15,438 nt of DNA from an uncultured Methanofollis sp. (GCF_937919355.1 NZ_CALFSA010000131.1:1-15438), one strand, 5' to 3'; counted from the first letter of the stretch, positions 1-8,059 are shown. Notes: generated from the sequence alone by a model not told the origin. Translations and numbers: made by a program.

Positions 1-2992
1 CCAGTCCACCCGTAACATCAACAGAATAGTCGGGGTCGCCCCCGTCTCCTGCAGGCGGGGGAGGCACAGAGAGGGCATACCTGTCTGCCGGCGCGACCAG
101 CGGACAGGTGTCGTTGAAACCCTCGAATGAGTACGGCGCCTCGCCAATGCCGTCGCCGTCGGTGTCGTTGCCGGCATAGTCGTCCCAGAAGTTGCCGAGG
201 GCATGTTTGAAGTAGGTGCCGTTATACCGGTACGAGACCGGCGCGGGAGCATTGAGGGAGACTGTGTTCCCGGCGGGGAGGTGGCCGAGGGTGTTGTTCC
301 GGAAGGTGTTGTGCCAGAGGACCGTATCCCCCGGAGTCGCGGCGAAAAGGAACGCACCCACCCCATTGTCGGCGATGAGCGAACCTGTGACGGTGGACGC
401 CGTACAGCCGAAACAGGAGAGCCCGGAATACTCATTGCCCATGAAGGCGGAGGCATCGATGAGGAGGTCGTCCGAGTCCTTGCAGATCGCCCCTGCATAA
501 TTGCCGGTGGCCGTGACATTCCTGACGGTGACGTCGGTGGAGTTGAAGACGGTGAGGCCGACATAAGCGCCGGAGAGGGTGAGGTCCTCCGCGGTGATGT
601 TCCGGCACCCGAAGAGGTACACCATGCCGGCGTCCGCGGGCACGGCCGCGTCCTCCTGTCCGGTCCAGACATAGACGGGTCTGCCGCCGATGGTGTTCGT
701 CTCGTCCACCACGACCGTGCTCTCATATCCCGGGAAGGGAACGAGGCGGAGGTCCCATCCGTTTCCGGACATCGCTGTCTCGAACACCTCGCCGTCCCTC
801 ACGCCATCGAGGGCAAGGCCCAGTCCGGCATTCCCCGTGGCGACACAATTCGCCACCACAAAGGAGTCCAGGGAGGCGAGAGAGATCCCGTCCCCCGCGT
901 TGCCGGTGGCGTTCACGCCGACAAACCAGACGGCGGCGGACCGGGAGACGTTGACGCCGCATCCACCGTTCTCTGAGAGAGAGGAGAGGGCCACGCCGAC
1001 CCGCGCGGTATCATTGACGCGGAGACCTGCGTGCCCTGCGCCGCGGACGTCTGTCCGGACGATGAGGGTCTTCGACGCACCCTCAAGAGCGATGCCGTCA
1101 CCGTTGCAACCGGTGACGGTCATGTCCATGAGTGTCGTGTTCTCGCCGGTGACCAGGACGCCATCGTCCCCGTCGGTGAGAGTGAGGCCGCGGACTGTGA
1201 TGTCCGACCCGGTCAGGGTGAGTGGGGTCCCGCCGTTGCCGTCGATGACGGCGGCGGCGCTCCCTGCGAGGGTGACGGGGTGATCGACGACGACGTTCTC
1301 GTTATAGACCCCGTCTCCGATGAGGACCATCCCACCTGGCAGTACGGCGTCGACGGCCTCCTGGATGGTGGCATAGTCCTCAGGTACGCTGAGGGGGTCG
1401 CGCGTGAAGGCCTTGATGCAGAGGTTGGTGTTGGAGAATCCATCAGTCAGGGTCAGGTCTTCCCATTCTTCACCGTCGGTTCTCACATAACTCTGGCCGG
1501 GTGCTGCGGTGGCGTTGCTCGAATAATGCTCGATCGGGCATTCCAGGGCGAGGGGGTAGGGATCTGTCGGGGCGACGAGTTTGAGGGTCACCGAGAATTT
1601 ATCGCCCGGGACAAGAGGCACCGGCGTGTCGAGGGGGAGGGTGTGGTAGCCGGGGAGCGCCATCGTCCCGTCTGCGACGTATGCACGGCGGACAAGACCA
1701 TCCTGCATGAGATCGACCACGACCTCGTACGCCGTGCCGGGTTCGCGCGTATAGAAACTCACCGCATGGAGGTCTTCGTAGCGCTCCGCGGTGAAGACGT
1801 TCGCTCCGTACGCCGGTTTCGAGGTGCCGTAACCGACGCTGTAGATCCATCCGAGGGGGTCGTACTGGTAGAGATGGTCGTAGGTGCCGACCGGTTCACC
1901 GGTGAAGAGCACTGCCGCGGCCCGACCGCTGCTGATATATTCCGCCGCGGGGTTCTGGAAGCGCCCGAAATATCGGTCATAGTATGAGATGTAGAAGTAG
2001 CCATTGTCCCCGACCGAGGTGCCCCAGGAGTTTTTGGCGATGAAGGCGCCGGGACCGGGCGGGGTCTCCCTGAAGTTCGCCGCCGGATAGGTGTCGTTCC
2101 AGCCAACGAGGAGGACGGCGTGGCCGCCGTCGATCTTTGCGGTGCTGTTCTCGGGCAGGTAGTAGGTGATCGCGTTCGGCCCAAAGCAGGAGCGGTTCAC
2201 CTGGAAAGAGGTATAGAGGCCACCTTCCTCCCTGATCGTCGCCTTGATCAGGTCGTTGTCGAGGGGGCCCGACCGCGGCGGGAGGAAGGTGACGTTCTGG
2301 ACATGCATCACCGGCGCAAGACCTGCGGGGGAGTCGTTCAACGGCAGGAGTAGTTCATAGGGATCATCCTCCTCATCCACCGGCCCCGCCCACCGGGTGA
2401 GATACGCTGTCGCCATGAAGGGGTTGCCACCGCTACAGGGCCCCCGGTCGAAGCCATGTGTGTTCTTCAGGTTGTTCTCAGAGAGGTCCCACGCACCCAG
2501 ACCGTCGGTGAGGAGTGCGGACTCCAGGGACCCGAGAGAGGCGAAGGTCCAGCAGGATCCGCACTCCCCCTGGTCCTTCACAGGCGTGACGCGGCCCTCC
2601 TTGGCGAGGTTGAAATAAGACTCAGAGGGGGGGGCGGAGAGAGCGGCGACCTGATCGCCCGACCAGACGAGGGTGACGGGCGAGGGGACAAGACCGTCCA
2701 GAGGGGGGAAGGACTCGTTCTCCGGGGCGGCTGCGCAGAGGAGCACAATGTCGTTTGCCGGGGCCGTCTCCTGCTCCTCCAGGTACCGGACGAATGCCGG
2801 GTCCAGGGGCGCGGTCTCCAGGCCAATGTCGGCGCCGCCGACCAGGGAGTCGCCTGCACCGGGGAAAGTTCCCCGATCATCTGGAGAGAGGAGGGAAGCC
2901 GTGTCAATGAGTGCGGCCGCACCGGGTATGCCGGAAAGGGCAAGCCCCACACAGACGAGCAGTATCGTAAGATATTGTTGTCGGGGAGTCAT
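1..2992 (-). CDS. Secreted C1A (papain-like) cysteine protease with lectin-like and NosD beta-helix domains, partial
   Basis: This frame is open for 997 codons from ATG 2992 to the window edge, so the C-terminus is missing. Residues 1-27 form a signal peptide (basic start, hydrophobic core, GAAA-type cleavage). A papain-family domain covers about 120-345: oxyanion Gln141 and nucleophile Cys147 in DQGECGSCWTFA, His291 in GGHAVLLVGWN, Asn321 in AKNSWG. About 350-530 resembles the lectin-like domain that often follows this protease in archaea. From about 530 (VPEDYATIQEAV) to 950 lie Asn/Gly/Thr-rich right-handed beta-helix repeats, ending in the NosD-type GNFWDDYAGNDTDGDGIG motif. A proline/glycine-rich linker then leads out of the window. 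The domain order suggests a cell-surface or exported protein that cleaves and binds proteins or glycans; the substrate is unknown. An in-frame ATG at 3001 would add three residues (MRS), and I cannot decide between the two starts. The catalytic set is complete, so it is probably active. Confidence 0.9.
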   Translation of the reverse strand, partial: MTPRQQYLTILLVCVGLALSGIPGAAALIDTASLLSPDDRGTFPGAGDSLVGGADIGLETAPLDPAFVRYLEEQETAPANDIVLLCAAAPENESFPPLDGLVPSPVTLVWSGDQVAALSAPPSESYFNLAKEGRVTPVKDQGECGSCWTFASLGSLESALLTDGLGAWDLSENNLKNTHGFDRGPCSGGNPFMATAYLTRWAGPVDEEDDPYELLLPLNDSPAGLAPVMHVQNVTFLPPRSGPLDNDLIKATIREEGGLYTSFQVNRSCFGPNAITYYLPENSTAKIDGGHAVLLVGWNDTYPAANFRETPPGPGAFIAKNSWGTSVGDNGYFYISYYDRYFGRFQNPAAEYISSGRAAAVLFTGEPVGTYDHLYQYDPLGWIYSVGYGTSKPAYGANVFTAERYEDLHAVSFYTREPGTAYEVVVDLMQDGLVRRAYVADGTMALPGYHTLPLDTPVPLVPGDKFSVTLKLVAPTDPYPLALECPIEHYSSNATAAPGQSYVRTDGEEWEDLTLTDGFSNTNLCIKAFTRDPLSVPEDYATIQEAVDAVLPGGMVLIGDGVYNENVVVDHPVTLAGSAAAVIDGNGGTPLTLTGSDITVRGLTLTDGDDGVLVTGENTTLMDMTVTGCNGDGIALEGASKTLIVRTDVRGAGHAGLRVNDTARVGVALSSLSENGGCGVNVSRSAAVWFVGVNATGNAGDGISLASLDSFVVANCVATGNAGLGLALDGVRDGEVFETAMSGNGWDLRLVPFPGYESTVVVDETNTIGGRPVYVWTGQEDAAVPADAGMVYLFGCRNITAEDLTLSGAYVGLTVFNSTDVTVRNVTATGNYAGAICKDSDDLLIDASAFMGNEYSGLSCFGCTASTVTGSLIADNGVGAFLFAATPGDTVLWHNTFRNNTLGHLPAGNTVSLNAPAPVSYRYNGTYFKHALGNFWDDYAGNDTDGDGIGEAPYSFEGFNDTCPLVAPADRYALSVPPPPAGDGGDPDYSVDVTGGL

Positions 2993-3022
2993 GGATCTCA
3001 TCTTCAGTGTGATTCCCTGACG

Positions 3023-3044
3023 TAGGATAAAATAGGATAAATAG
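3023..3044 (-). promoter_or_regulatory. Putative promoter of the secreted protease gene
   Basis: On the minus strand this reads CTATTTATCCTATTTTATCC, the only TATA-like element close upstream of the protease start. The upstream copy is centred near 3040, which predicts transcription starting near 3013 and a short leader. On the plus strand it is a 9-bp direct repeat, TAGGATAAA at 3023-3031 and 3033-3041, spaced 10 bp (one helical turn). It may therefore be either two overlapping TATA boxes or a regulator site. Confidence 0.4.
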
Positions 3045-3100
3045 CAGCCGGTTATGATCTACGAGAAAGAATATCCGATAAAATAAGAATAGAACTTGAT

Positions 3101-3150
3101 CAAAAAGAAAAAAAAGAGAGATAATCTGAAGTGCCATTAAAGAAAAAAAA
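3101..3150 (-). terminator. T-rich tracts, possible terminator
   Basis: Two long A-runs on the plus strand (about 3104-3113 and 3143-3150) read as U-tracts in a minus-strand transcript. They follow the small ORF at 3165-3248 and precede the protease promoter. Archaeal RNA polymerase commonly stops at such U-tracts without a strong hairpin, and I see no hairpin here. The stretch 3045-3165 is otherwise AT-rich without a convincing gene. Confidence 0.35.
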
Positions 3151-3164
3151 TCATTCGCCATCTC

Positions 3165-3248
3165 TCAGTCCATGAAAAAGCAGGAAAGCAGTGCGTAGAT
3201 ACACAGGACAATGACGCTGAAAAGGCAGACATGCCCATCATCTGTCAT
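3165..3248 (-). CDS. Possible 27-residue hydrophobic membrane peptide
   Basis: This small frame starts at ATG 3248 and stops with TGA at 3165. The first six residues are polar (MTDDGH). The next 19 or so are a continuous hydrophobic stretch rich in V, I, L, C and F, with the core FSVIVLCIYALLSCFF, ending in MD. That is the pattern of a single-pass membrane peptide. An eight-T run lies on the coding strand at 3143-3150, just after the stop, as expected for an archaeal transcript end. A TATA-like AACTTATC at about 3318-3325 lies upstream. There is no clear ribosome binding site, and I recognise no family. It could instead be chance coding inside a non-coding RNA or an empty intergenic region. 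Confidence 0.3.
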   Translation of the reverse strand: MTDDGHVCLFSVIVLCIYALLSCFFMD

Positions 3249-3348
3249 GAAGGGACAGACCAATGTCGCACGTGGAGAGAGGACAGGAATTTCCCGCCCA
3301 GAAAATGCGAAACCTGATAAGTTTCTCTTCTAAAGATCTGGAGAGATC

Positions 3349-4062
3349 ATGAAATACGAGATCATCGGGGACAACCTCCAGATGGTGAAACTCACCCTCT
3401 CCCCTGGCGAGAAGATCAATGCCGAGGCCGGCGCCATGGTCAACATGAGCGGGAACATGCAGATGGACTCCCACCTGAAGGGCGGTCTCTTCGGCGGACT
3501 CAAGAGGATGCTCACCAGTGAGAGCATCTTCCTCACCACCTTCACCCCCCAGAACCGCGAAGGCTTCGTCTCCTTCGCCGGGAACGTGCCGGGCCGGATC
3601 TTTCCCGTGGACGTGAACGGGAATGAGTTCATCGCCCAGAAGGATGCCTTCCTCTGCTCCGAGGAGGGCGTCGACCTGGACATCGCCTTCACGAAGAAAC
3701 TGCGGTCGGGGTTCTTCGGCGGCGAGGGTTTCATCCTTCAGCGCATCCACGGAAATGGCAGGGCCTTCCTCCACTGCTGCGGCGATACCATCGTGATGGA
3801 CCTCGCGGCGGGCGAGACGGTGCGGGTGGAGACCGGTCTTGTGGTCGGTTTCGACGCAACCGTTGAATACTCCATCGAACTTGCCGGCGGCGTGAAGACA
3901 GTCTTCTTCGGCGGCGAAGGACTCTTCCTGACCACCCTTACAGGGCCGGGCAAGGTCGTCCTCCAGTCGATGGACATCGCGAAACTCGCCTCCTCCCTCA
4001 TGCCCTTCCTGCCCAACAACTCCTCAGGTGGCGGCGTCGGCGGGATCGACATCGGGATCTGA
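3349..4062 (+). CDS. AIM24 / TIGR00266 family protein
   Basis: The 237-residue product matches the TIGR00266/AIM24 family. Signs are the opening MKYEIIGDNLQMVKLTL, the early EAGAMVNMSG motif, the GGLFGGLKRMLTSES segment, FVSFAGNVPGRIFPVDV, repeated FFGGEG turns (FFGGEGFILQRI, FFGGEGLFLTTL), and a Gly-rich tail GGGVGGIDIGI. The family folds as a repeated beta-sandwich. Its biochemical role in archaea is not established; the eukaryotic namesake is a mitochondrial inner-membrane organisation factor. There is no signal peptide. GGAGAGATC directly before ATG 3349 is a good archaeal ribosome site and fixes the start. The gene stands alone: its upstream neighbours are on the other strand, and it converges with the small membrane-protein gene 15 nt downstream. 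Confidence 0.85.
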   Translation: MKYEIIGDNLQMVKLTLSPGEKINAEAGAMVNMSGNMQMDSHLKGGLFGGLKRMLTSESIFLTTFTPQNREGFVSFAGNVPGRIFPVDVNGNEFIAQKDAFLCSEEGVDLDIAFTKKLRSGFFGGEGFILQRIHGNGRAFLHCCGDTIVMDLAAGETVRVETGLVVGFDATVEYSIELAGGVKTVFFGGEGLFLTTLTGPGKVVLQSMDIAKLASSLMPFLPNNSSGGGVGGIDIGI

Positions 4063-4073
4063 ACACCCCCCTC

Positions 4074-4078
4074 TTTTT
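4074..4078 (+). terminator. T-run after the AIM24 gene
   Basis: A run of five T follows the AIM24 stop codon by 11 nt, inside CTCTTTTTC. It overlaps the last base of the convergent small membrane-protein gene. It is short, but the position fits a simple archaeal U-tract terminator. Confidence 0.3.
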
Positions 4079-4272
4079 CATTCCCCTGTCGCGATCCCGA
4101 ACCGCCGCATCAGGCGGGTGATCGCAGCGTCGGCAAGGACGATCGCAGCGGCCGAGGCCAGGACGGCGAGGACCTGGTCGTGCCAGATGCCCCGTACAAT
4201 AGTGCCGGCGGCAAGACCGGCAAGGACTGCCGCAAAAAGAGCCAGAAGTGTCGCTCTCGGGAGGACGTACAT
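4078..4272 (-). CDS. Small two-helix membrane protein, unknown function
   Basis: This 64-residue product begins MYVLPRATLLALF. It holds two hydrophobic segments, roughly residues 6-25 and 32-51, separated by a short polar turn (RGIWHD). It ends with a basic then acidic tail (TRLMRRFGIATGE), so both ends probably face the cytoplasm. I chose ATG 4272 because GATC lies just before it and because a longer reading, up to 4389, would run back through the thiL 3' end with low-complexity sequence. The gene lies 50 nt after thiL and could be the last gene of that set. A TTATCC element near 4300 could also give it its own promoter. I recognise no family. Confidence 0.6.
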   Translation of the reverse strand: MYVLPRATLLALFAAVLAGLAAGTIVRGIWHDQVLAVLASAAAIVLADAAITRLMRRFGIATGE

Positions 4273-4322
4273 CTGATCAGCATGGGAGAGGGAGGAGGAT
4301 AACCCTTTCCCGTTTGTAGAAT

Positions 4323-5192
4323 CTATTCTCCCTCTTCCGCCCACCTGTGCATATAGCCCCGTGGAGGGAGGGGCACCCCGTCGGCCCACACCCCGTGCTC
4401 CGCCACGACCCGGCCGATGGCCGTCGCCTCCACGCCCTCCACCGGGAAATTCCCGGCCGGGATGGTGAAGAGGAGTTCAAAGTCGCCGCCGCCATAGAGT
4501 GCGAACTCCCGGCCCTCATCCTCAGGGACACCCGCAGGGAGGGGGAGGCGGGCCGTCTCCACCGCGTACCCGCACTCGTTCACCCCGAGCATGTCGTGGA
4601 GGGACATAGCAAGCCCGTCCGAGATGTCCATCATCGCCGTCGCCCCCGCGGTATTGAGGGCGATCCCCGCGGCGACGCGGGGTTGCGGGGCGATGAGCCT
4701 CTGCCAGAAATCATCGTATCCCGAGAGCGCCGCCTGCGCCCCGCCGAGGTACCCGGTGACGCAGATGAGGTCACCGGGAGCGGCGCCCCGCCGTCCGACC
4801 ACCGTCTCCGCCGTGCCGAGGCCTGTGGAGACGAGAGTCAATTCCGTGTGGGCGTCGGTGTCGCCGCCGACGAGAGAGGCACCATAGGTGCGGCAGCAGC
4901 GTGCCGCCCCCTCCGTGATCCCGGCAAGGCGTTCAGGACGGTCGAGGCCGGTGGCAAGGAGGAGGGCGAGAGGCCGCGCCCCCATCGCCGCGATATCGGA
5001 GATCGTCACCGCCGCCGCCATCCACCCGATCTCGGCGTCCGTCATACCGGCAGGGAAGTCTGTCGTCTCGTGGAGCATGTCAGTCGAGAGGACCAGGCAC
5101 TCTCCCCCGTGCGGGAGCACCGCACAGTCGTCTGCTGTCGCTCCCTCAGGGAGGAGAGAGGATACGGCCCTGATCAGCGCACGTTCATCCAT
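4323..5192 (-). CDS. thiL: Thiamine-monophosphate kinase
   Basis: ThiL phosphorylates thiamine monophosphate with ATP to make thiamine diphosphate, the active cofactor. The 289-residue product has the family signatures in order: acidic Mg2+ site DDCAVL (21-26), STDMLHETTDFP (36-47), VTISDIAAMGARP (62-74), VGGDT (108-112), DISDGL (189-194) and YGGGDFELLFT (233-243). Length is within the usual range, slightly short. The start at ATG 5192 is set by GGAGGTG seven bases upstream and by overlap: the last 8 nt of the DUF460 gene lie inside thiL. The two are therefore probably translated together. All expected motifs are present, so it should be active. The gene sits with rio2 and the DUF460 gene rather than with other thiamine genes. 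Confidence 0.95.
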   Translation of the reverse strand: MDERALIRAVSSLLPEGATADDCAVLPHGGECLVLSTDMLHETTDFPAGMTDAEIGWMAAAVTISDIAAMGARPLALLLATGLDRPERLAGITEGAARCCRTYGASLVGGDTDAHTELTLVSTGLGTAETVVGRRGAAPGDLICVTGYLGGAQAALSGYDDFWQRLIAPQPRVAAGIALNTAGATAMMDISDGLAMSLHDMLGVNECGYAVETARLPLPAGVPEDEGREFALYGGGDFELLFTIPAGNFPVEGVEATAIGRVVAEHGVWADGVPLPPRGYMHRWAEEGE

Positions 5193-7152
5193 GTTTCCGC
5201 ACCTCCTTTTCCCTCTCGGTCCTGTACTCCTTGAAGACCTGGGTGAGCATCGCCTCTTTCTTCTTCTTCTCGTGCTCCGCAACACGGGCATTCCACTTTT
5301 CCAGGGCCGCCGCAAAACGCCCCTCATCCGCCACCCCGATCTTCCCCTGCACGACAAGCCCGATCGCGGAGGCCGGGACAAGGGGGAGAGAGACCGCAAG
5401 GGCGGCGGCAACGAGGTGCTGGTCCTGCTCCTCGATCGAGGCGCCTGGCACCACCACCGCCGCCACCTGCATGGTCGCCACCTCCCGCACCACGCTCCGG
5501 CCCCATCCACCTGTCGTCCCGACCGAGATCACGTCGCCCTCATCGATCCCGAGATCGGCCACAAGCCCGCCGAAGGCGTCGTGGGTGAGGGAGGCGATCA
5601 CCTTCACCGGCACCTGCCCCTCGCCGACCTGGAGTTCCTCCACCCTCTTCATCTGCTCGATCCGTTTCATCAGGCTTTTGTTCCTCTTCTCCTCCTTCCG
5701 GAGGAGTTTTCTGAGGTTCTTTATGATCGCGTCCCTCTTTGTGATCTCGGTGTCCCTCTGGAGTTCACGGCCGCGCTCAGACCTCTCCCTCCTGATCTGC
5801 CTCTTCAGACGTGCGATCTCCCCGTCCTTCTCAGAAAAACCCTCTTCCAGTTCCTGCACAAACTCCTTCAGGCGCTTTGCCGTCCTTTCAAGTTGGAGCA
5901 GGCGCTCATCGCGTTCGTCCCTCTCCAGCACCGCGGGGGTCTCCCCTGCTGGCGGTTTCTCCTCGGGTGCGGCCGGGCGGCCGGAGAGGTCGGCGAGCAC
6001 CGCCTCGATCGAGCGGCCCCGCAGGACACCGGCCCGCACCTCGTCCAGGTCGAAACCCGGAGGCACCCTCTTTGCGATATTCAGGAACTTGTTCTTGCTC
6101 GACCTGTAGGCGTCCAGGGCTGCGGATAGGGCGTCCCTCTCGTGAGGGTTTGCATACCCGGTCCCGGCCGTCATTTCGACCTTCCCCTCCACGCTCCGGT
6201 CCTGCGGGGGCACGTATGCAATGGCGTTGAAGGCCCGCCGCACCTTCTCCACGGCGTCGGGCATCGGCGTGACGTCCGAGGCAATGACCAGGGGTTTGCC
6301 CACGCCAGTGAGGTGCTCGATGATCTCGGACGGCCCCATCTGGCGGGAGGAGTAGATGTCCACCACCTCCCCGTCGAGGTTCACCGCCCCGATGCCGGTC
6401 GTCGTGCCGGGGTCGATCCCGACGATAATGTATCGCCTCTTTCTCGTGAGGGGGCGGTACCGGATCCGGTCGAGTTTCTTCCCCTCGACCCGCACCTGTG
6501 CGTCGGCGCCGGTATAGGCCCTGACCGGGATCGCACCCCGCGGCGCATAGACCGTGAAGTCCACGCGGGAGAACCCGCCGAATGCGAGGCGTTCGCTCTT
6601 CTCGTAGCGCAGACCTGCGGCGACGAGGTGACCCTCCACCTCGCGGGCCTTCTCCCGCACCGCACCGTGCATCTTGCGCACGTACCTGTTCTGGCTCCAC
6701 CCACCCCTTCCGGGAGAGCGGTGGCGGGAGACGACGATCTCCGTCGTGTTCTCGAAGGCGACCACTTCAGCGCCGCCGCCGAGATAGGCGATCCGCGCCG
6801 CCGCACCGGCCTCGGCGAAGGGATCGGTCTTCTCGGCCACGATATTGTACCTGGTCGCCACTTTCTGGAGGGTCTCCTTCCTCTCGCCGCCCGTCACCTG
6901 CACGAGCACGGTCTGTGTCGGGAGTGTTTGCATGAAGGCGACGAGGTCGTGCTGGTCAGGAGCGAGTTCCTGAACCGAGTCCGTGGCGAGGATATCGGGC
7001 TCCTCCGCGGCGATGAGCCGCGAGAGCCTGAACGCAGTCACCTGCAACGTCGAAGAAACTGTCCCGTCTTCGAGGACAACCAGGGCATACAGCGGCCGCC
7101 GGGTCCTGGACCGCACCGAACCTTTGATGACGTCGATCCCGAAGACCTTCAC
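5185..7152 (-). CDS. DUF460 / COG2433 RNase H-fold nuclease-like protein
   Basis: This 655-residue archaeal protein matches the DUF460 (COG2433) family, predicted to be RuvC/YqgF-type nucleases. An RNase H-like core is seen at 241-350: GIDPGTTTG with Asp247, then IASD with Asp293, then NPHERDALSAALDAY with Asp340, the acidic triad order expected for two-metal catalysis. The N-terminus (GIDVIKGS, Asp7; ILATDS, Asp58) looks like a second, weaker copy of the same fold. After a proline-rich linker (about 391-408) comes a long charged coiled coil (about 411-510), then a C-terminal domain and a lysine/glutamate-rich tail. The start is GTG 7152, overlapping the rio2 stop by 4 nt (GTGA). The substrate is unknown; the company of Rio2 hints at RNA or ribosome work, which is inference. 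Confidence 0.88.
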   Translation of the reverse strand: MKVFGIDVIKGSVRSRTRRPLYALVVLEDGTVSSTLQVTAFRLSRLIAAEEPDILATDSVQELAPDQHDLVAFMQTLPTQTVLVQVTGGERKETLQKVATRYNIVAEKTDPFAEAGAAARIAYLGGGAEVVAFENTTEIVVSRHRSPGRGGWSQNRYVRKMHGAVREKAREVEGHLVAAGLRYEKSERLAFGGFSRVDFTVYAPRGAIPVRAYTGADAQVRVEGKKLDRIRYRPLTRKRRYIIVGIDPGTTTGIGAVNLDGEVVDIYSSRQMGPSEIIEHLTGVGKPLVIASDVTPMPDAVEKVRRAFNAIAYVPPQDRSVEGKVEMTAGTGYANPHERDALSAALDAYRSSKNKFLNIAKRVPPGFDLDEVRAGVLRGRSIEAVLADLSGRPAAPEEKPPAGETPAVLERDERDERLLQLERTAKRLKEFVQELEEGFSEKDGEIARLKRQIRRERSERGRELQRDTEITKRDAIIKNLRKLLRKEEKRNKSLMKRIEQMKRVEELQVGEGQVPVKVIASLTHDAFGGLVADLGIDEGDVISVGTTGGWGRSVVREVATMQVAAVVVPGASIEEQDQHLVAAALAVSLPLVPASAIGLVVQGKIGVADEGRFAAALEKWNARVAEHEKKKKEAMLTQVFKEYRTEREKEVRKHG

Positions 7153-8006
7153 CTGACCACCACTCCCACCGCCTCCTCGGTGGGATAGTCTATCCTGTAC
7201 TTCTTCCTGAAAAACCTGAGCACGTTCTCGATATCGCGCCGCAGGATGGCGTCGGCATTCGGGTGGTCAGTCCCGACCCACTGGGGCCAGTCGATGATCC
7301 AGACATGACTGTCGTCGACCATCACATTGTACTCGGAGAGGTCGCCGTGGATGATCCCCTTTGCATAGGCACGCCCCGCATTTTCCAGGATCTCGTCGAG
7401 GACGGCCCGCGGCTCATCAAGGGTGCACCGGTTGAGGTTCACCCCAGGGATCTGCGACATCACGACGACATGACGGGAGCGGTCAATCGGCAGAGGCACC
7501 GAGACATCAGGAGACAGGCGCTGGAGAGCGGTAAACTCCTGCTCGGCCGAGCATGCCGAGGCGAAGATCCAGGGACAGTGCCCTGACTCCGGCATATAGC
7601 CCCGCTCTTTCCGCACCCCCTGGAAAGACTGCTGCCCTACATGGTGGAACTTCAGGACGACCGGGCCGAGGCCGAGGCCCTCGTAGACCTCTGACTCCTT
7701 TCCGACGCCAATGAGACCGCCGAGAGCCGTGATCGTCCCCTTCTTCGTGAGGGTGTGGAGGGCGATGGTGTCGTATCCCCCGAAGATCAGGGCATAGCCC
7801 GGATACGGGACGGCGTCGTAGCGGACCATGTTCCACTCGATGAGGCGCTGGAGGCGATATTCAAGTTCCGAGTCAGACAACTTTGTCGAAGCCTTCAGGG
7901 CGTCCAGGGGCACCCACTCGTACCGCTGCATGAGCCGCTCGAGGGACAGGAGGACGCGAAGGTCGTATTTATGAAGCGCCCTGACGCGCTCTGGAGAAAC
8001 TGGCAT
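7149..8006 (-). CDS. rio2: RIO2-type serine/threonine kinase, small-subunit ribosome maturation
   Basis: Rio2 is an atypical kinase/ATPase that acts in late maturation of the small ribosomal subunit. The 285-residue product has the Rio2 layout. Residues 1-85 form a winged-helix domain. The nucleotide loop is GVGKESEVYEG (100-110), with ATP-binding Lys119 in VVLKFH. The catalytic loop HGDLSEYN holds Asp222 and Asn227, and the metal-binding IIDWPQWVG holds Asp239. Length is normal for archaeal Rio2. It is the first gene of a coupled set with the DUF460 gene and thiL. ATG 8006 is followed directly by a good family start, MPVSPERVRALHKYDLRVL. A TATA-like CTTTTATCC lies about 30 nt upstream on the minus strand. 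Confidence 0.95.
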   Translation of the reverse strand: MPVSPERVRALHKYDLRVLLSLERLMQRYEWVPLDALKASTKLSDSELEYRLQRLIEWNMVRYDAVPYPGYALIFGGYDTIALHTLTKKGTITALGGLIGVGKESEVYEGLGLGPVVLKFHHVGQQSFQGVRKERGYMPESGHCPWIFASACSAEQEFTALQRLSPDVSVPLPIDRSRHVVVMSQIPGVNLNRCTLDEPRAVLDEILENAGRAYAKGIIHGDLSEYNVMVDDSHVWIIDWPQWVGTDHPNADAILRRDIENVLRFFRKKYRIDYPTEEAVGVVVR

Positions 8007-8059
8007 GAATACTACAGATTATATCAGGTAGCGGGATAAAAGTTGATTGGGTCAGGGCA
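8007..8059. promoter_or_regulatory. Divergent promoter region between rio2 and the Ncs6-like gene
   Basis: Only 53 nt separate two divergent genes. On the plus strand TTATAT at 8019-8024 predicts a start near 8048 and a leader of about 12 nt. On the minus strand a CTTTTATCC element near 8034-8042 predicts a start near 8012 and an almost leaderless rio2 message. The promoters overlap, so the two gene sets may be co-regulated or compete. No strong ribosome site precedes ATG 8060. Confidence 0.5.

Noticed and set aside
203..976. 257-codon plus-strand frame
   Set aside because: It is the reverse shadow of the beta-helix repeats of the protease; no domain or ribosome site, and the minus strand is clearly coding.
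1031..1987. 318-codon plus-strand frame
   Set aside because: It is antisense to the lectin-like and beta-helix part, with Gly/Asp/Val-rich shadow composition typical of high-GC DNA.
1..2992. Beta-helix repeats as DNA tandem repeats
   Set aside because: The repetition is at protein level (Asn/Gly/Thr turns); I see no exact nucleotide repeat units.
2904..3161. 85-codon minus-strand frame rich in Phe and Leu
   Set aside because: It overlaps the signal-peptide end of the protease in another frame, and its hydrophobicity comes from the T-tracts in the AT-rich gap.
4273..4389. Longer 103-residue start for the small membrane protein
   Set aside because: The added residues cross the end of thiL and are low-complexity; the inner ATG has a better upstream context.
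4888..6129. 413-codon plus-strand frame
   Set aside because: It runs antisense to thiL and the DUF460 coiled coil; its Leu/Pro/His-rich content mirrors the coding strand.
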